Assembly: GCA_019915135.1 (NCBI GenBank)
Contig: JAHLMK010000001.1
Span: forward strand, 992,001 to 1,056,000
DNA length: 64,000 bases
Source: Strobilurus pachycystidiatus
Lineage: Eukaryota; Basidiomycota; Agaricomycetes; Agaricales; Physalacriaceae
Reading direction: 5' to 3'
The position numbers and the translations under genes were made by a program. Position 1 is the first letter of the stretch, and each line of letters starts with the position of its first letter. The notes under the pieces are model-generated. The model saw only the letters and a program-made list of their open reading frames with translations, did no database searches and was not told the origin of the DNA. Positions 33,182 through 45,140 of the stretch are shown here, piece after piece.

Positions 33182-34882
33182 ATGCATCAATCAGCCTCGA
33201 GCCGTGTTCCGTATATGAAAATGGCCGCCCATGCTGCACAGGCTGCCCGCACTTGCAGCTTTCCCTTCTTCCCGACAATGTTCAAGTCAGTAGCGTTTGC
33301 GACGCGCAATGGCGACGAGTTTAAGCTCCCGAAAACGTCTTCGATGATCATAATCCTAACTGCAAATATGCTACTGCAGGTCAGCAATATCCGCGTTCTA
33401 CTGGGGTTTTTCATTCCTGACCTTCCGCGGACAGATATCCTTCTTCATCATTGTATCCTCGTCCAACGAATACGCGAAGCACTTGGGTGGCGACTCTACT
33501 TTCTCTGGCATTGTGATCGGCATCCCGACCGTATTCTCTGGGTTGGCTCTCATACCACTAATGAAATTTGATCGAGGTACAGCCGCGAAGATACCGAAAT
33601 CTACAGTCTCTTACCCATCCCTTGTCTAGGCCATTACAAGTTGCCTCTTCACATCAGTTGCGGCGCGTCCATCGTCGGACATGTCTTGTACGCCTCAGCT
33701 TACAAGGCAGACTTTCTTTACCTCATCCTTATCGGTCGTATCGTCTCCGGTCTCGCCTTTTCCATGTACGGTTCTCGACTCCACTCCCAAATCCGAATTG
33801 GAAGCTGATGGGCTCTTCTGGTCTGCAGGTGGATGTACTGTAAGCGGTACTGCTCAGACGGCCGAATTGTGGGCATTCGACAGCGAACGACACTTGCTGG
33901 ATGGCTGGTTCTTGGACAAGGTACACACATTGCCCGAGGATGATCATCCTTATCGTGACGCATTCTTCAGGCATTGGGATGAGCGCCGGGCCCTTCTTCG
34001 GCGGTCTGCTAACGAAGATCGGCTTCCGGAACGAAATATTCAATGGCTACACGAGTCCGGGATGGATCATGGCTGTCATTTGGATAGTCTTCTGGATATG
34101 TGTATTCAATTGGTTCGAAGACGTGCCAGAAGAGGATCTCGAAGCATCTTTGGTACAGATGGAGGCCACGCCGAACAAGGACAAGATCTCAACATCTGAA
34201 AGCGAATCGCAAACTACTCTATACCAACGATCATCGATGACTTTGAGCCAGTGGGGCGTCATCGTATGCATGTGTTGGTTTGCAATGACCTGTTTCTTCA
34301 TCCTGGGCAAGTGCAAGTGCAATCTCTCTCGAACTCACATTTACGCTGATGTTTTTAGGTGCATGGGAATCGAATATACCAGTTTTTGGCTCTTCGGACA
34401 ATCCTCTACATTTCTCGCCATTCGGGGCTGGCAACTTCATCGCGCTGGGAGGAATCACTACATTTCCTTTCCTCATCATGAACTTGTTCCTGGCACGACG
34501 AGTCCAAGACCGACACATCCTTCTTCTAGGATCATGCCTGGGATTAGCCGGTCTGGTGATATTCATTTCCCTTTTGGCAGCGAATTGCGTCAACTACTGC
34601 AGCTTGTTCGTGTGCTGGTGGCTCATCGCACTTGGCTTCAACCTCGCTAGTACCGTGACGGTCAGCCTTCTCAGCAAACAATTACCGCAGGCGTGGAATG
34701 GGCGGACATCGTTGGCCATTCAGTACAGTAACTATACTGGCAGAGTTTCAGGCGCGATCTGGGGAGGTAGTGGGCTTACGGTCGGGATGCTCAAATACAC
34801 TGGGCTGGAGATTGCCATCACCGGTGTTGGAGCAGTTCTGTTTATATCATTATGGCGGAATCTGAAGACGAAGACGGGATAG
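33182..34882 (+). CDS. MFS transporter (CLN7/MFSD8-like group), 5' end uncertain
   Basis: Multi-spanning membrane carrier. Segments in order: AFYWGFSFLTF..ISFFIIVSSSNEYAKHL, FSGIVIGIPTVFSGLALIPLMKFDR, HYKLPLHISCGASIVGHVLYASAY, FLYLILIGRIVSGLAFSM (an MFS motif A-like loop region), RQRTTLAGWLVLGQGIGMSAGPFFGGLL, SPGWIMAVIWIVFWICVF, a hydrophilic central loop, WGVIVCMCWFAMTCFFILG, AGNFIALGGITTFPFLIMNLFLARR, ILLLGSCLGLAGLVIF and the last helices to TAG 34880-34882. At least five introns are needed. The upstream exon is unclear: an acceptor at 33380 joins the helix-1 frame, and the nearest ATG-containing exon begins at 33182 or before. The substrate cannot be told. It stands alone among gene-poor DNA. 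Confidence 0.78.
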
Positions 34883-37800
34883 AGGGTATTGCCAGATGAA
34901 ATTACGATACTTACATATGTACGACAAAGGCGCTGTCACCAAATAAGAGGGCTTCATGGGCGATCACGGACGGCTGAGACGATTCGAATAGACATGCGCC
35001 ACTGGGGCCACTGTGAAACGCATGTGCTACTTTCCGAGCTTTGCGCAAAGCTTACTAGTCGTGTTACTGCGATCGCAGATGTGGCGCAAGATGTAACTAG
35101 CTACACACGGACCGGTTCGAAACGTGGTTCATAAACCTCTTACTATCCAGACATGGAGAGAATTTATATGGCCGACGTGTTCGGGAGATACTAGGCCAAA
35201 TTAGTAACATCTATCGGGATTCGGCGGCGTTCCCGCCCTCCGCGCAAGGACCCCAGAGCAAGAGTCCACAGAGCACGGAGATGGTGGTGTGATGCTGCTA
35301 GCCACTGCAGTATGAGACAGATCGGCCATTTCGCATACAAAAAAGATAAAAGGAGACCGACAAAATTTAAGTTGGAAAAAGGTACACTGGTCCGGCGCCC
35401 AAGCCGAGCCTTCAAGTTGATCGCATCAACGCCACAGTCGTAGACTGCTGTTATCTTTTACCCTCAGCGCTTGCTCGTCATGAAGTCTCCGGGTTTTCTT
35501 TCTTGCCTCCGGGACTCTGAGAAAGTATAGCTTGTGCCAACTCACCGAAGGCGGCGGACTCACAGGAAAGGACTCAACTTAGTAGAAATGGTGACCGGTG
35601 AACTCCTCAGGCTGTGAACTCACCATGGACAACGCAACGCGTAGAATGTCAAAGATTGCCACCTCATCGCATTACTGCCAAATGAGGACACGCAAGGGAT
35701 GCTGAATTGCGGCTGTGGGCAGCTACCTACTCCGAATAGTTCTCTTCGCGTTTGTCCCCGCTCTGCTTTTCGAACTGGATATCCCTGGCCATGGGGTGAC
35801 TGCAGCTCTCATGAACTCGCCGCCTCCAGTAAGATGTTCTATCCGACACCCCGGCGTGGGCTGTGGCACAGTACGCCAAGATGCCCTTCCTGAATGTGAT
35901 GAAAAGTTCCCCGGTAGGTCTTTCGGGAGCGATGTCGTCGTGGAGTCGGCGTCGGGGACCGACGCGGAGGAAAAAGGGTTAGGGTTACACAGCAGGTCCC
36001 GCGATCTCAAGCGACGGAGGTTGGCAGGAGAAACATTCCTTCTAGTGCGTGTCTTACATGCGCGTCTGTGACTGATATGCGCACTCGATAGTCGAAGAGG
36101 ATGAACGTCTTCCCCATCACACACAGGTGGCCGCAAGACGCTCAAGCATCTCGAATCAAATCTCGAAGCGTTGAGTGTCTCGTTGTCCGAGTTTCCCGAA
36201 CAGATCAGTATCGCGACAGCATCAATACGTTTGACCCCGGGCTAGGTTTCCCGACACAATGATTGCAAGTATGTCTTATGTACATCCATCTAACAAGCTT
36301 ATGGTTACCATTGTAATCAATAGGTGCGGAACAGGAGACTCGAAAGAGGTTTTTGTCGTCCATACTCAAGCATGACCCTCAGCCTTTAAACACATTAAAC
36401 CATATGTAGCCTGGAAACCCGGCTCTAGTAGCGAAGACAGTCGTTCGCTGTATAGAGCCTGGACTTGGGGGAGGGGTCATACCTGACAGGTCCCCTTATC
36501 AATGAAATTTGATGGCCGACGCTGGAGCCGATACGCGGCTATGAGTGACTATAATATTGTTCGTGGTCTTCTTGCAATATACACCATGGACAAGAGCTAG
36601 AACTACAACGAGATGCCAGAGTGTAAAACTAATTTTATCGACTCACACAACATACCAAATAGGTCTGCTATTCCACCCAATCAGCTGTCCTTCACTGCGT
36701 TTTCTGTATTCTGAATAGCGTCGGATAGGTGACTTTACAGCCTGAGATATACTAGGTCAAAACAGTCTCATCTATACGATATCAGACCAACAGACACGTA
36801 AAGCTGTCTCAGGTACAATATGTCGTCTATCTAGTGACAGATCCCTGAGCTGTACAATTTTGCTGGGTATAACAGTACGATACTGATAGCCGGAACAGTC
36901 AGGTACTCTATAGCTATGACGATCAATCTTTGTTACCTGAGCTGTACAGGACCATGATAGTCCACTTGTCATGACATTATAGATCCAAAAATAACCACGT
37001 TCACCTGAAGCTATACTGGCAATGCAACCCCGCTCTGCCCTCCTAGCTGAAACCTGAAACACATGAAACAGTCAAAGACAAATTTTTATTCGCTCTCGTA
37101 TTTACTATACTCTTCTCTATTACCTAGAAGCTACTTGTTCCCTTATTATACATTATTTCTCCATTTCACATTTGATACTCAGGTACATGAAAGAGACGGT
37201 TTGAGCTTGTCGCAGTCTTGAGATTAAGACTAGGGTTAGGGTTTCTGCTCATTGTTAGTACGGAGGCTCATACGGTTTCCTAATGGGGGAAATGGCAGTG
37301 AGCTCAAAGATTTGGGAAGTTTGACGATAGCACTTAACATATAAGAGTCTGATTGACATATACCCTTCATAAATAGTCATGGAATGAATGAGCAGATAGA
37401 ATAACAAAAAATGATGCGCACAAAGAGTATCATTCACCAATTGGCAAGTGGGACTGACGCTGCGACTTCATACCTGCGACCACGATTGGTACAAGTTGCC
37501 TGGCATGTCTTATATATCAAATCTCATTCAGGAACAGTGATAGGCACGAAATATAGTCTGAGTAGCCTTAGTGTGTTAGTCGATGTATCCCAGCTCTCAA
37601 AGATTATAGCTGAAGTATCGCACTTTAGACAGGTAAAGATTGTCTGCAACTAGATAGGTGTAAGTGTCATGAGCGTGCTGACCTGAGCAGCATCAAACAG
37701 ACCGCTAAATCTATCACATCAGGGGTAGTTATAAGTATACACCCAGATGTACTTGAACTAGCTGACTATACGTCACTGACACCCCACCCATAAGATGTCT

Positions 37801-38165
37801 GATAGAAAGCAAAAAACGCAGTGCTTCGTCTATTGGCAGCACTTACCCTTCCATGTTGGTGAATTTCCCTATTCCTAATATAATGGAAAGCCCGTCTTCC
37901 GGACCTGCAATTAGTTTGCGCTGCTCAGCCATGCCACGGACGCCAGGACGTCGACATTCGGGAGTGCAGGAAGACGCCGAGCGTTCGGCGCACGCGTCGG
38001 CCATCAAAATATTTTGATAGTGGGGTCAAGCGGTTAGGACCCCTCCCCTGAAACCAGTCTAAACCATATGCTAGATAGTGATGTACAGCACGTGCTTTAC
38101 GAAAAACAAAGACTACAATTAGATAGTAGGATGTCCATTATCATATCCAAAGAAAGTATCGTGGT
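34883..38165. other. Gene-poor, partly AT-rich stretch of 3.3 kb
   Basis: No gene is supported. At 35699-36071 frames on both strands are open and locally GC-rich, but none has a recognisable motif. From about 36500 to 37900 base composition turns AT-rich compared with the neighbouring genes. Short motifs recur there (CTGAGCTGTACA at about 36847 and 36941). Two-copy TTAGGG runs occur near 35977 and 37233. This looks like decayed repeat DNA. Confidence 0.4.
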
Positions 38166-39236
38166 TCAAACCATATGAAGCTCGCCGACTTCGCCGACGC
38201 CTGTGGACTGTACGATTTCGTCATTTCTTCTCACCGACTTTGCCCATCGTAGTCCGCAGGCGTTGCACAATGTCTTGGGGCCCAGTGGTCCTCTTCTCCA
38301 CTCTGGCGAATCTGTTCGACCGCATGTCACGCAGACGTACTGGTCGGAATTGTGCGCCTTTTTGGCCTGGAGATCGTATGAAGCAAGGATACGCGCGCAA
38401 CTGATGAGAGACTAACCTTCTTCTTCTTGGAGCCATCGTCCTCGTCCTGATGCTCGGCAAGAGTGTTGGTTGCGTAGAGTGAGTTCTGCGGACCACCAGC
38501 CTCAAAGGTGCTCCGTGCGGGACTTTGTGTTGTCTCGTCATAACCACCTATACTCAAGCTCGTCGAGGTGTACAATGGTATGGGCCCTGAGTTAGAAAGC
38601 GGGTACCGATTCGATATCACCGGGGATTCACTGATGGTTGTGCCCGGTGCAGCGCCCGTCAACTCGCGTAGACGGTTCTGCAGTCTCTCGTTTTCTGTTT
38701 TGAGGTCGAGAAAAGAGCCTAGTCTTCGGCCAGGTTGAGCAAAGTTGTGGATGACGGGGAGCTGGAGGGGACATACAACGCCATGTTCCGTCCAGGATAG
38801 GGCCGTGCCATTGCAATAGTGAAGGACATGTGAGGTCGTACTTTGATCTCGTAGAGTGGATGCGAAGGGAAAGTCGGGTCTCGTGTTCTGAGCCTGGAGT
38901 AGATGAGAAACTCGGTTCCCGGGCGGAATGATGTTTTGAAGGCATCGGCGTCTTCGGCTAGCAACATCGAAGGTGAAGACAATTGAGCATGCATTGCTCT
39001 TGTATAGAGAGAAAGGTGGACCCACGCGCAAGCAGGTCGGCAAAGTCGCGGTTGATGAGGTCGGCACTGCGCCAGCCGAGGAGATCAGCGACAGAGGTGC
39101 TGCAGTAGAGGACTTTGCAGTCGTCGGAGAGGACAAGGATGACCGAGTCGGCTAACTCCGTGATCACCAAGTCTGCCCACCGCTTGCGCTTTGTGAACTC
39201 GAAGGCGGAGGCAGAGGCGTCCTTGCTGGCGGCCAT
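38166..39236 (-). CDS. wc-2: White collar 2-like PAS/GATA transcription factor
   Basis: Partner of the blue-light receptor WC-1 in the fungal photoreceptor complex; binds DNA in light responses and fruiting. The start at 39236 reads [25 protein letters not shown], followed by a PAS domain ([48 protein letters not shown]). A hydrophilic middle part contains [15 protein letters not shown], which could coil. A C-terminal GATA zinc finger comes after a spliced KKKK run: [18 protein letters not shown], then [10 protein letters not shown]2-C-X18-C-X2-C. Four short introns. It ends at TGA 38166-38168. The PAS then single GATA order at this size is characteristic of basidiomycete WC-2. WC-1 is not in the window. 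The neighbour on the other side of the ~1 kb divergent intergenic is arginase. Confidence 0.9.
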
Positions 39237-40263
39237 CGTGGGCGACGGCGGGCAGGGCGCAGATGGTGGTGGGCAGCGGCAAACAGCGAAGCGAAGAACG
39301 CGCCACGCTCAGCGGAAGTGCCCCTAACCAGATGACGTCGTCGTACGTATCTTGTCGATACGCCTGAAGCTGGCCTGAAGTCAATTGACAGTGTCTAATT
39401 CAGGTTCAATTGCACTTTGCTCACCAATTCGCTTCGCTTTGCCGACTCTCAACTAGACGCCACAGCTTCATATCCGCCTCTCAACCTCCCACCATCCTCA
39501 GCGTCCAAGTTGTACAACCGACCCTTCAGTATGTCTCTCTCCGTACCACAGGCGGCGCCGCAGCTCTGTTCAGGATCACATCCCTTCTTTTATATGGCTG
39601 GCTGTGCACTCGGTGCTGCCAGCTCTAACCAAACAACACCATGCAGCTATTCGCAATGTGGCGTCCCACTCAGGCTGTCGACACCCTGTCCGCTGACACG
39701 CGCAATACAGTTCAGTTACATACCCGCTTACCGGACAGCAATGTGCTCTTGTTCCTCTGCATCCGGCGTATCGGTTCAGTCTCGCATGGTACTTACTTCC
39801 TTGCCGTCTGCAGTGATAATGGTCACATTGGTGTATAATGTGTATTGAAGACTCGGATCATAAGCAGAGAAGGGCTGTCCTCGAGCTGAAGGGAGACCTT
39901 GCAGCCGTATCCATCGACAGTCATGAGTAGGCGCCTCTTGCAGTTGACGAGACTTTGTCCTCTATGGCTTGTTCCTCTGTCGCATGTGAAAGTCTGAGTA
40001 CCTCCTGGGTGCCAAGGCGGCCAGAGCACAAAGATGGCTTTTCTTCATCCGCGCCATAGCTACCAGCCACCGCGCTTCCCTTTCGGCGTTTCGAGTGGTT
40101 CGTGTGGCGACGGTCACGGAGGCAAGATCCGAGAGCGGTGACGCAGTGATCGATATAACACGGCTTTCCGTCTTCCATCACACCATCTGCTCGCCCTCCT
40201 CGAATATCCCACCTTTGAATCCTTGTTTATTGCTAGCTTATACGCGGTTACTTATCCTCAAAA
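39237..40263. other. Divergent intergenic region of WC-2 and arginase
   Basis: About 1 kb shared by two outward-facing genes. Plus-strand frame 39417-39848 is open and relatively cysteine-rich, and the minus strand near 39830 reads NVTIITADGKE next to a GTAAGT donor, but neither extends into a recognisable protein. Treated as regulatory DNA and 5' leaders, with a small unknown gene not excluded. Confidence 0.35.
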
Positions 40264-41565
40264 ATGGCAACCACCTCACGTTTCATCAAGGACCCCAAGA
40301 CAGTCGCGGTGTGTAGCGGCTGTGCGTGTCAATTGCCGCAAAATTGACGTGTCTTTTGCAGATCGTCGGCTGTCCTTTCAGGCGAGTCTACTTTGTTGCT
40401 TGAACCTCTCATTCTGACCGTCTGTCAGTGCTGGGCAGGTATAGATCACCGTATAGCACCATGATGTTCGGCTCACTTATCCGCCTCTAGCAAAAAGTCG
40501 GCGTCGACGACGGACCCATCCATCTCGTCGAAGCCGGGCTCGTCGACCAACTGAAGGAGCTTGGATGGAACGTCAAATTTGACGGGCACCACCAGTTCGA
40601 GGAGCTCAACGTCACCGACGATCCTCCCATCGGCAAACTCCTCAACCCGCGCTTCGTTTCTCGCGTCACCGAGTCCGTCGCGAAAGTCGTGGGCGCACAT
40701 GCTGCCAAGGGCGAGCTCCCACTGACTCTGGGAGGCGACCACTCATTGGTCTGTCATATGAGACGCGTAGGAGAATATCTCATGCTGACCTGAACTCTCT
40801 CCAGGCGATGGGAACTATCTCGGGAACCCTGCAGTGAGTTGCCTCCTTACGCCTGTCCGCGTCTCTCTCTCAGACCTTATCATAGAAACTACCCCGACGC
40901 ATGCGTCATCTGGGTCGACGCCCACACCGATATCAACACACCGGAGACCACTGGTTCCGGAAACATCCACGGCATGCCCGTCTCCTTTCTCCTCGGCCTG
41001 GGGAGCAAGGTGCCCGAATTTAGCTGGGTCAAGCCCCTCCTCACGCCTGAGCGCCTCGTGTACATCGGGCTTCGCGACGTCGACGCAGGGGAGAAGCGTA
41101 TCTTGAAGGAGAACGGGATCAAGGCGTTCAGCATGCACGAGGTGGACAGGTACGGTATCGGTAAGGTCGTGGAGATGGCGCTGGACCACGTCAACCCCGA
41201 CCGCAAGCTGCCGATTCATCTGAGCTTTGACGTCGACGCGTTGGATCCGTCTGTGGCGCCTTCGACTGGTACACCGGTGGGTGTCATTCCCTTCTCATTG
41301 CGATGCCTCCAACTCAGAGTTCACTCAGGTCCGTGGTGGGCTGACCTTTAGAGAAGGGCACTACATCTGTGAGGCTGTCTACGAAACGGGTTTGTTGGTT
41401 GCTCTCGACTTGGTGGAGGTCAACCCTTCCCTTGCCGATGCCGCCAGCGTGCAGCAGACTGTAGCAGTCGGTAACTCTTTGGTGAGGGCTGCGCTTGGTG
41501 AGTGATTTCTGCTTGGTATTCAACACGCGACTAACCATCGATCTGCAGGCGAAACTCTCCTATGA
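40264..41565 (+). CDS. Arginase
   Basis: Mn-dependent hydrolase that splits arginine into ornithine and urea in the cytosol. All metal-binding motifs are present: GGDHSL near 40730, DAHTDIN near 40920, SFDVDALDP near 41230, and EVNPSL near 41420. The 5' end needs unusual splicing: exon 1 40264-40308, exon 2 40362-40381 (ending CPF plus two bases), a GC-AG intron 40382-40428, a 10-base exon 40429-40438, an intron to 40490, then the long exon starting QKVGVDDGP. This gives the family sequence [19 protein letters not shown] in one frame. Later introns are canonical. The last exon is only 17 bases, ending TGA 41563-41565. About 315 residues, normal length. Confidence 0.94.
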
Positions 41566-41923
41566 TGAGGAAAAGACCAACTAGTATGAGGAATTCTTGT
41601 AGAATAGACACAATAGAACTCATAATAATCCTAATAATGATGTGAAGGTAGACATTGGGAACTCATGTGGCCCTCTACACATTATTAGCTGATCCAGCAA
41701 GTCACACTATGGAACAGAAGAAAGCTGACTTGCTCATTTCCATGTTTGAGCTGTTGGGCATCCATTAAGTACCAGGATCTGCGTTGTAGCTGAGCTGAAC
41801 CACTGAGTGTCAAGCTCGGACAAACCTTTTGAACTTTGGTTCTTGAGGAGTGGCGGTCTTTGAGTACGGCCCGGCTTCTTGCCGGTATGGACAACTCGCT
41901 ATCAGCCTCCTCCGACCATCATC
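41566..41923. other. Intergenic, arginase 3' and carboxypeptidase promoter
   Basis: 358 bases between tandem plus-strand genes. AT-rich 3' flank just after the arginase stop; no gene seen. Confidence 0.45.
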
Positions 41924-44111
41924 ATGGAAAAAGCCCCGACTCTGACTGACCCGCCATCACGTCGCACAAGACCCTGGCGCGCCCTCCTGCTGACCGTGGC
42001 CGTCTCCGCTGTGCTTTCCTTGTACAAGATCCAATGCCACCACCATAATTCCGATCTCCGTCCACTGGCACCGCCATGCGCCCAGCCTTCTCCCCTGCTT
42101 CCATCGCAGAGTGCCCTGTGGAACGCGACGCGCAAGGAGATTGGGAGCGAGGCCTTCAAGGGCAAGGCGATTGGGTGGCTGAGCGGGGCGGTGAGAATAC
42201 CGTGCGTGCCGCGCCCCACCCTACTTGCTAATTCTTGACCTGGGAATGCTTAGCACTGAGACGTTCGACGACATGGGCGAGGTGGGCGAGGACCCGCGCT
42301 TCGAGGTGCATAGCGAGCTGCACGAGTATCTCTCTACAGCGTTCCCGCTTGTGTGAGCGTCGTTCGGTCCATGTAGTCTGATCAACTGACATCTGCATTT
42401 CGCATTTCGCAGTCACGAAACGTTCAAAGTGGAAACGGTCAACACTCATGCGTTGCTCTATACGCTCAACGGAACAGACCCGTCTCTCAAGCCGATCCTG
42501 TTGGTGGCCCACACCGGTGCGCCCATCCAGATCCTGCACACCCACTCGACTGACCGACTCGGAACCTAATCAGACGTCGTCCCCGTCAACCCATCCACCG
42601 CCGCCTCCTGGACCCACCCGCCCTTCTCCGGCCACTACGATGGCACGCGCATCTGGGGACGCGGCTCCAACGACGACAAAAGCGGCCTGGTTGGCGTCCT
42701 CGCTGGCGCAGAGCTGCTGCTCAAGAACGGCTTCACGCCGCGGAGGACCGTCATTTTCGCATTTGGGTACGTCTGACCATGGGTGTATGCTGCGAGATAA
42801 TGAACTTCAAAGGTACGACGAGGAAGGCGGGGGGTCGAGGGTTCGTCTTCTGTTCCGTTCCATCCACACAACTTGAATCAATGAATACCTGGGCTTCCAG
42901 GGCGCAGGCCACCTTTCGTCTACACTCCTGGACCGGTACGGTCCCGACTCTATCGCCATGATCATCGACGAAGGCGCTGGGGTTGGATATATGGAGCGAT
43001 ACGGCTCCGTCTTTGCCACGCCCGGGATCGCGGAGAAGGGCAGCGTGAATGTGCGTGTGCAGGTGGACACACCTGGGGGGCACAGCAGTGTCCCGCCGGC
43101 GCACACTGGGATCGGGATCCTGGCGCGATTAGTGGTGGAGCTTGAGGAGCGGCCGTTTGGGGTGCGATTGGTGAGTGGCCTGTCCCGACTCGACATTGAT
43201 GTTATTTGACGCGCGCAGGAACGCGACACGCTCACCTACGAGCTCTTCCAATGCTTTGCCGAGCACGCTACTGACCTCCCTTCACGGCTGCGCGACGAGA
43301 TTAAGAAAAGTCGCGACTCGGACGACGCGCTGAGGGTTGTCGAAGACACTCTGTTCCATGATGACCACAAGAGCCTGGCTGGCACGACCACGGCTGTGAC
43401 TCTGGTGCATGGTGGCGTGAAGAGCAATGCGCTGCCAGAGCAGGCGTGGGCGATCGTCAATCATCGCGTGAACGTGCAGAGGTCGGTGCTCTGCCATGCT
43501 TGCTACCATCTTGATGATTCTCCACCAGTTTTGTGAAAGAGACACAAGAACATGGCACCCAGCTCCTGGTTTCTTTGGCGAAGAGGTATAACCTCACGTA
43601 TGAGGCGTTCGGGGAAAGCATCATCTCGTCCGAGGCAAACACGTCGTCGAAGGGACACCTCACGCTCTCTGCCCCCCACGGGACGCTGGAGCCCGCTCTC
43701 TTGACACCGCAGGGTGAAGGGTACAGGCTCCTTGGGGGTACTATCAAGGCGACGTACAACGCGCACCGCTCTGAAGACAAGAAAGATGGTGATCTCGTGC
43801 CCTTGGCTTTGGACGATAAAGACAGCATCGCCATCGCGCCGGGCATCCCTAGCGGGAACACGGACACCAAGTGGTATTGGGACCTGACGAGAGATATCTT
43901 TAGGTATAACCACAATCGGGTGGGGAAGGCGAGTAATGCGTTGATGGCGAGTGGCGCGCATACCGTCAATGAATGTGAGTGACTTGGCCTTGGGGGTTAC
44001 TACTGCGGATGCTGACAGTTTTGGGCAGCGATGGAGGTGGACTCGTTCTTGGAGATGATACTGTTCTTCGTCACGTTGGTGTTGAATGTCGATGAGGCAG
44101 AGGGGGTGTAG
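41924..44111 (+). CDS. CPS1: M20 metallopeptidase, vacuolar carboxypeptidase S type (Cps1)
   Basis: Zinc peptidase releasing C-terminal residues from small peptides in the vacuole. The start at 41924 gives a short cytoplasmic part and one membrane helix at about residues 18-37 (WRALLLTVAVSAVLSLYKI), so it is type II anchored. Zinc and catalytic motifs: LLVAHT joined by splicing to DVVPV, WGRGSNDDKSG, FAFGYDEEG, IIDEGAG, DTPGGHSSVPP for the dimerisation lobe, and SGNTDTKWYWDL near the C-terminus. Nine or so exons, with canonical joints at those checked. The exon after DEE needs a GTTCGT donor near 42840 to keep frame with GAGHLSS. It ends in a hydrophobic helix (LEMILFFVTLVL) and TAG 44109-44111. 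About 590 residues. It could supply arginine-containing peptides to the same nitrogen metabolism as arginase, but that is inference. Confidence 0.92.
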
Positions 44112-44546
44112 GTAGGAGTAACTCACAAGTTGACAGACCAACAGGATTGTCGTGCCCAGACGCTGATAACTAGCGCCATATAGATTCGCTCTCCGAACCT
44201 TAGCTGGTTTCTTCCAAAGTCTCATCGATTGTCACTTCAACTCCTGACCGAAGGTGAGATTATCTCTTCCAAGACGTCTCTTCCTTCTTGAAGGAGCAAC
44301 GTGGTGGTTGCCCTTCCTCGCGCAAACACCCATAAGAACATGATAGCAGCCTTCTTCGGAGGTGCCAGTGTCTATAAGACCATAACCACTCGGCGCCGTG
44401 AATGGACCGGACCGCCAGGATAACGGCAGCAGTGGCTTGTGCATCTATCAGGCCCACATCCATTCATTTCGCATCTGTCTCATCGTGCATATCGTCACAC
44501 GCCAACCTCGACTCGTATATCAACTCTGGTGGCTATCCTCCTAATC
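44112..44546. other. Intergenic, no gene seen
   Basis: 435 bases after the carboxypeptidase gene. Open frames are short and without motifs. Confidence 0.4.
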
Positions 44547-44820
44547 GACAGATTGCTATGAAAAGGACAGCGCGGGAGGCTCATCGAGAATCGAATTCTA
44601 CTCAATTGCCGTCATGATGGCGCCCTCACATCGCGATTATCACCTTCGTCCATAATCTTAGAATCGCAAGCCACGGCCTACCTTCCGAAGGTGTCGAATG
44701 GCAAATGACTGTTCTGACACGAGACAGAAAATCGTAACAAACCCAGCGTCTACTGGTTTCCTACTTAAACATCATGACTGACACCAGGAGCACGGCTGCA
44801 GTGCTTATCTCTATATAATC
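44547..44820 (+). repeat. Direct repeat copy A: duplicated promoter and truncated gene start
   Basis: This copy matches 44861-45140 in order: TCGACAGATTG, GGGAGGCTCATCGA, TCGCAAGCCACGGCCTACC, AAGGTGT, TTTCCTACTTAAA and the first codons ATGACTGA. Its ATG (44774) reads MTDTRSTAAV and stops after 14 codons, while copy B (MTETTSTAAL) continues into the membrane protein gene. Copy A is therefore a dead duplicate of the 5' end. Confidence 0.75.
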
Positions 44821-44860
44821 GAGCACAAGTCTGATGCTTTGACTCACCCCATCGCATGAT

Positions 44861-45140
44861 CGACAGATTGTGATGAGGGGAACAGCCCGGGAGGCTCATC
44901 GACAATTGAATTTTGCACCTGCTTCATTCATATTCTAGCCATCGCAAGCCACGGCCTACCGGAACTCAAAGGTGTTGAACGGCGAACGCAGTGATACGAA
45001 AGGTTGTGACAAATCCATTCGAGTCGTCGACCAGTTTCCTACTTAAATCGGTCCCGCGTTGCACTTCCTTCTGCGCTCCCTTGTCCCTTTCCACTATGAC
45101 TGAAACCACGAGCACTGCCGCTTTGCTGCGACGTACAGGA
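44861..45140 (+). repeat. Direct repeat copy B: promoter and start of the seven-helix membrane protein
   Basis: Functional member of the ~280-base tandem duplication. Contains a CTACTTAAAT box about 50 bases before the ATG at 45096. It differs from copy A by many substitutions and a short insertion before the start codon, so the duplication is not recent. Confidence 0.7.

Noticed and set aside
37225..37245. TTAGGG repeats as a telomere or telomere fusion point
   Set aside because: Only two units here and two near 35977, with unique sequence on both sides. Too short to indicate a telomere.
39417..39848. 143-residue plus-strand frame, relatively cysteine-rich, between WC-2 and arginase
   Set aside because: Cysteine spacing does not fit hydrophobins or other small secreted families, and it lacks a convincing signal peptide. 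Also tested the minus-strand NVTIITADGKE piece as an LSm protein, but the flanking exons do not continue the fold.
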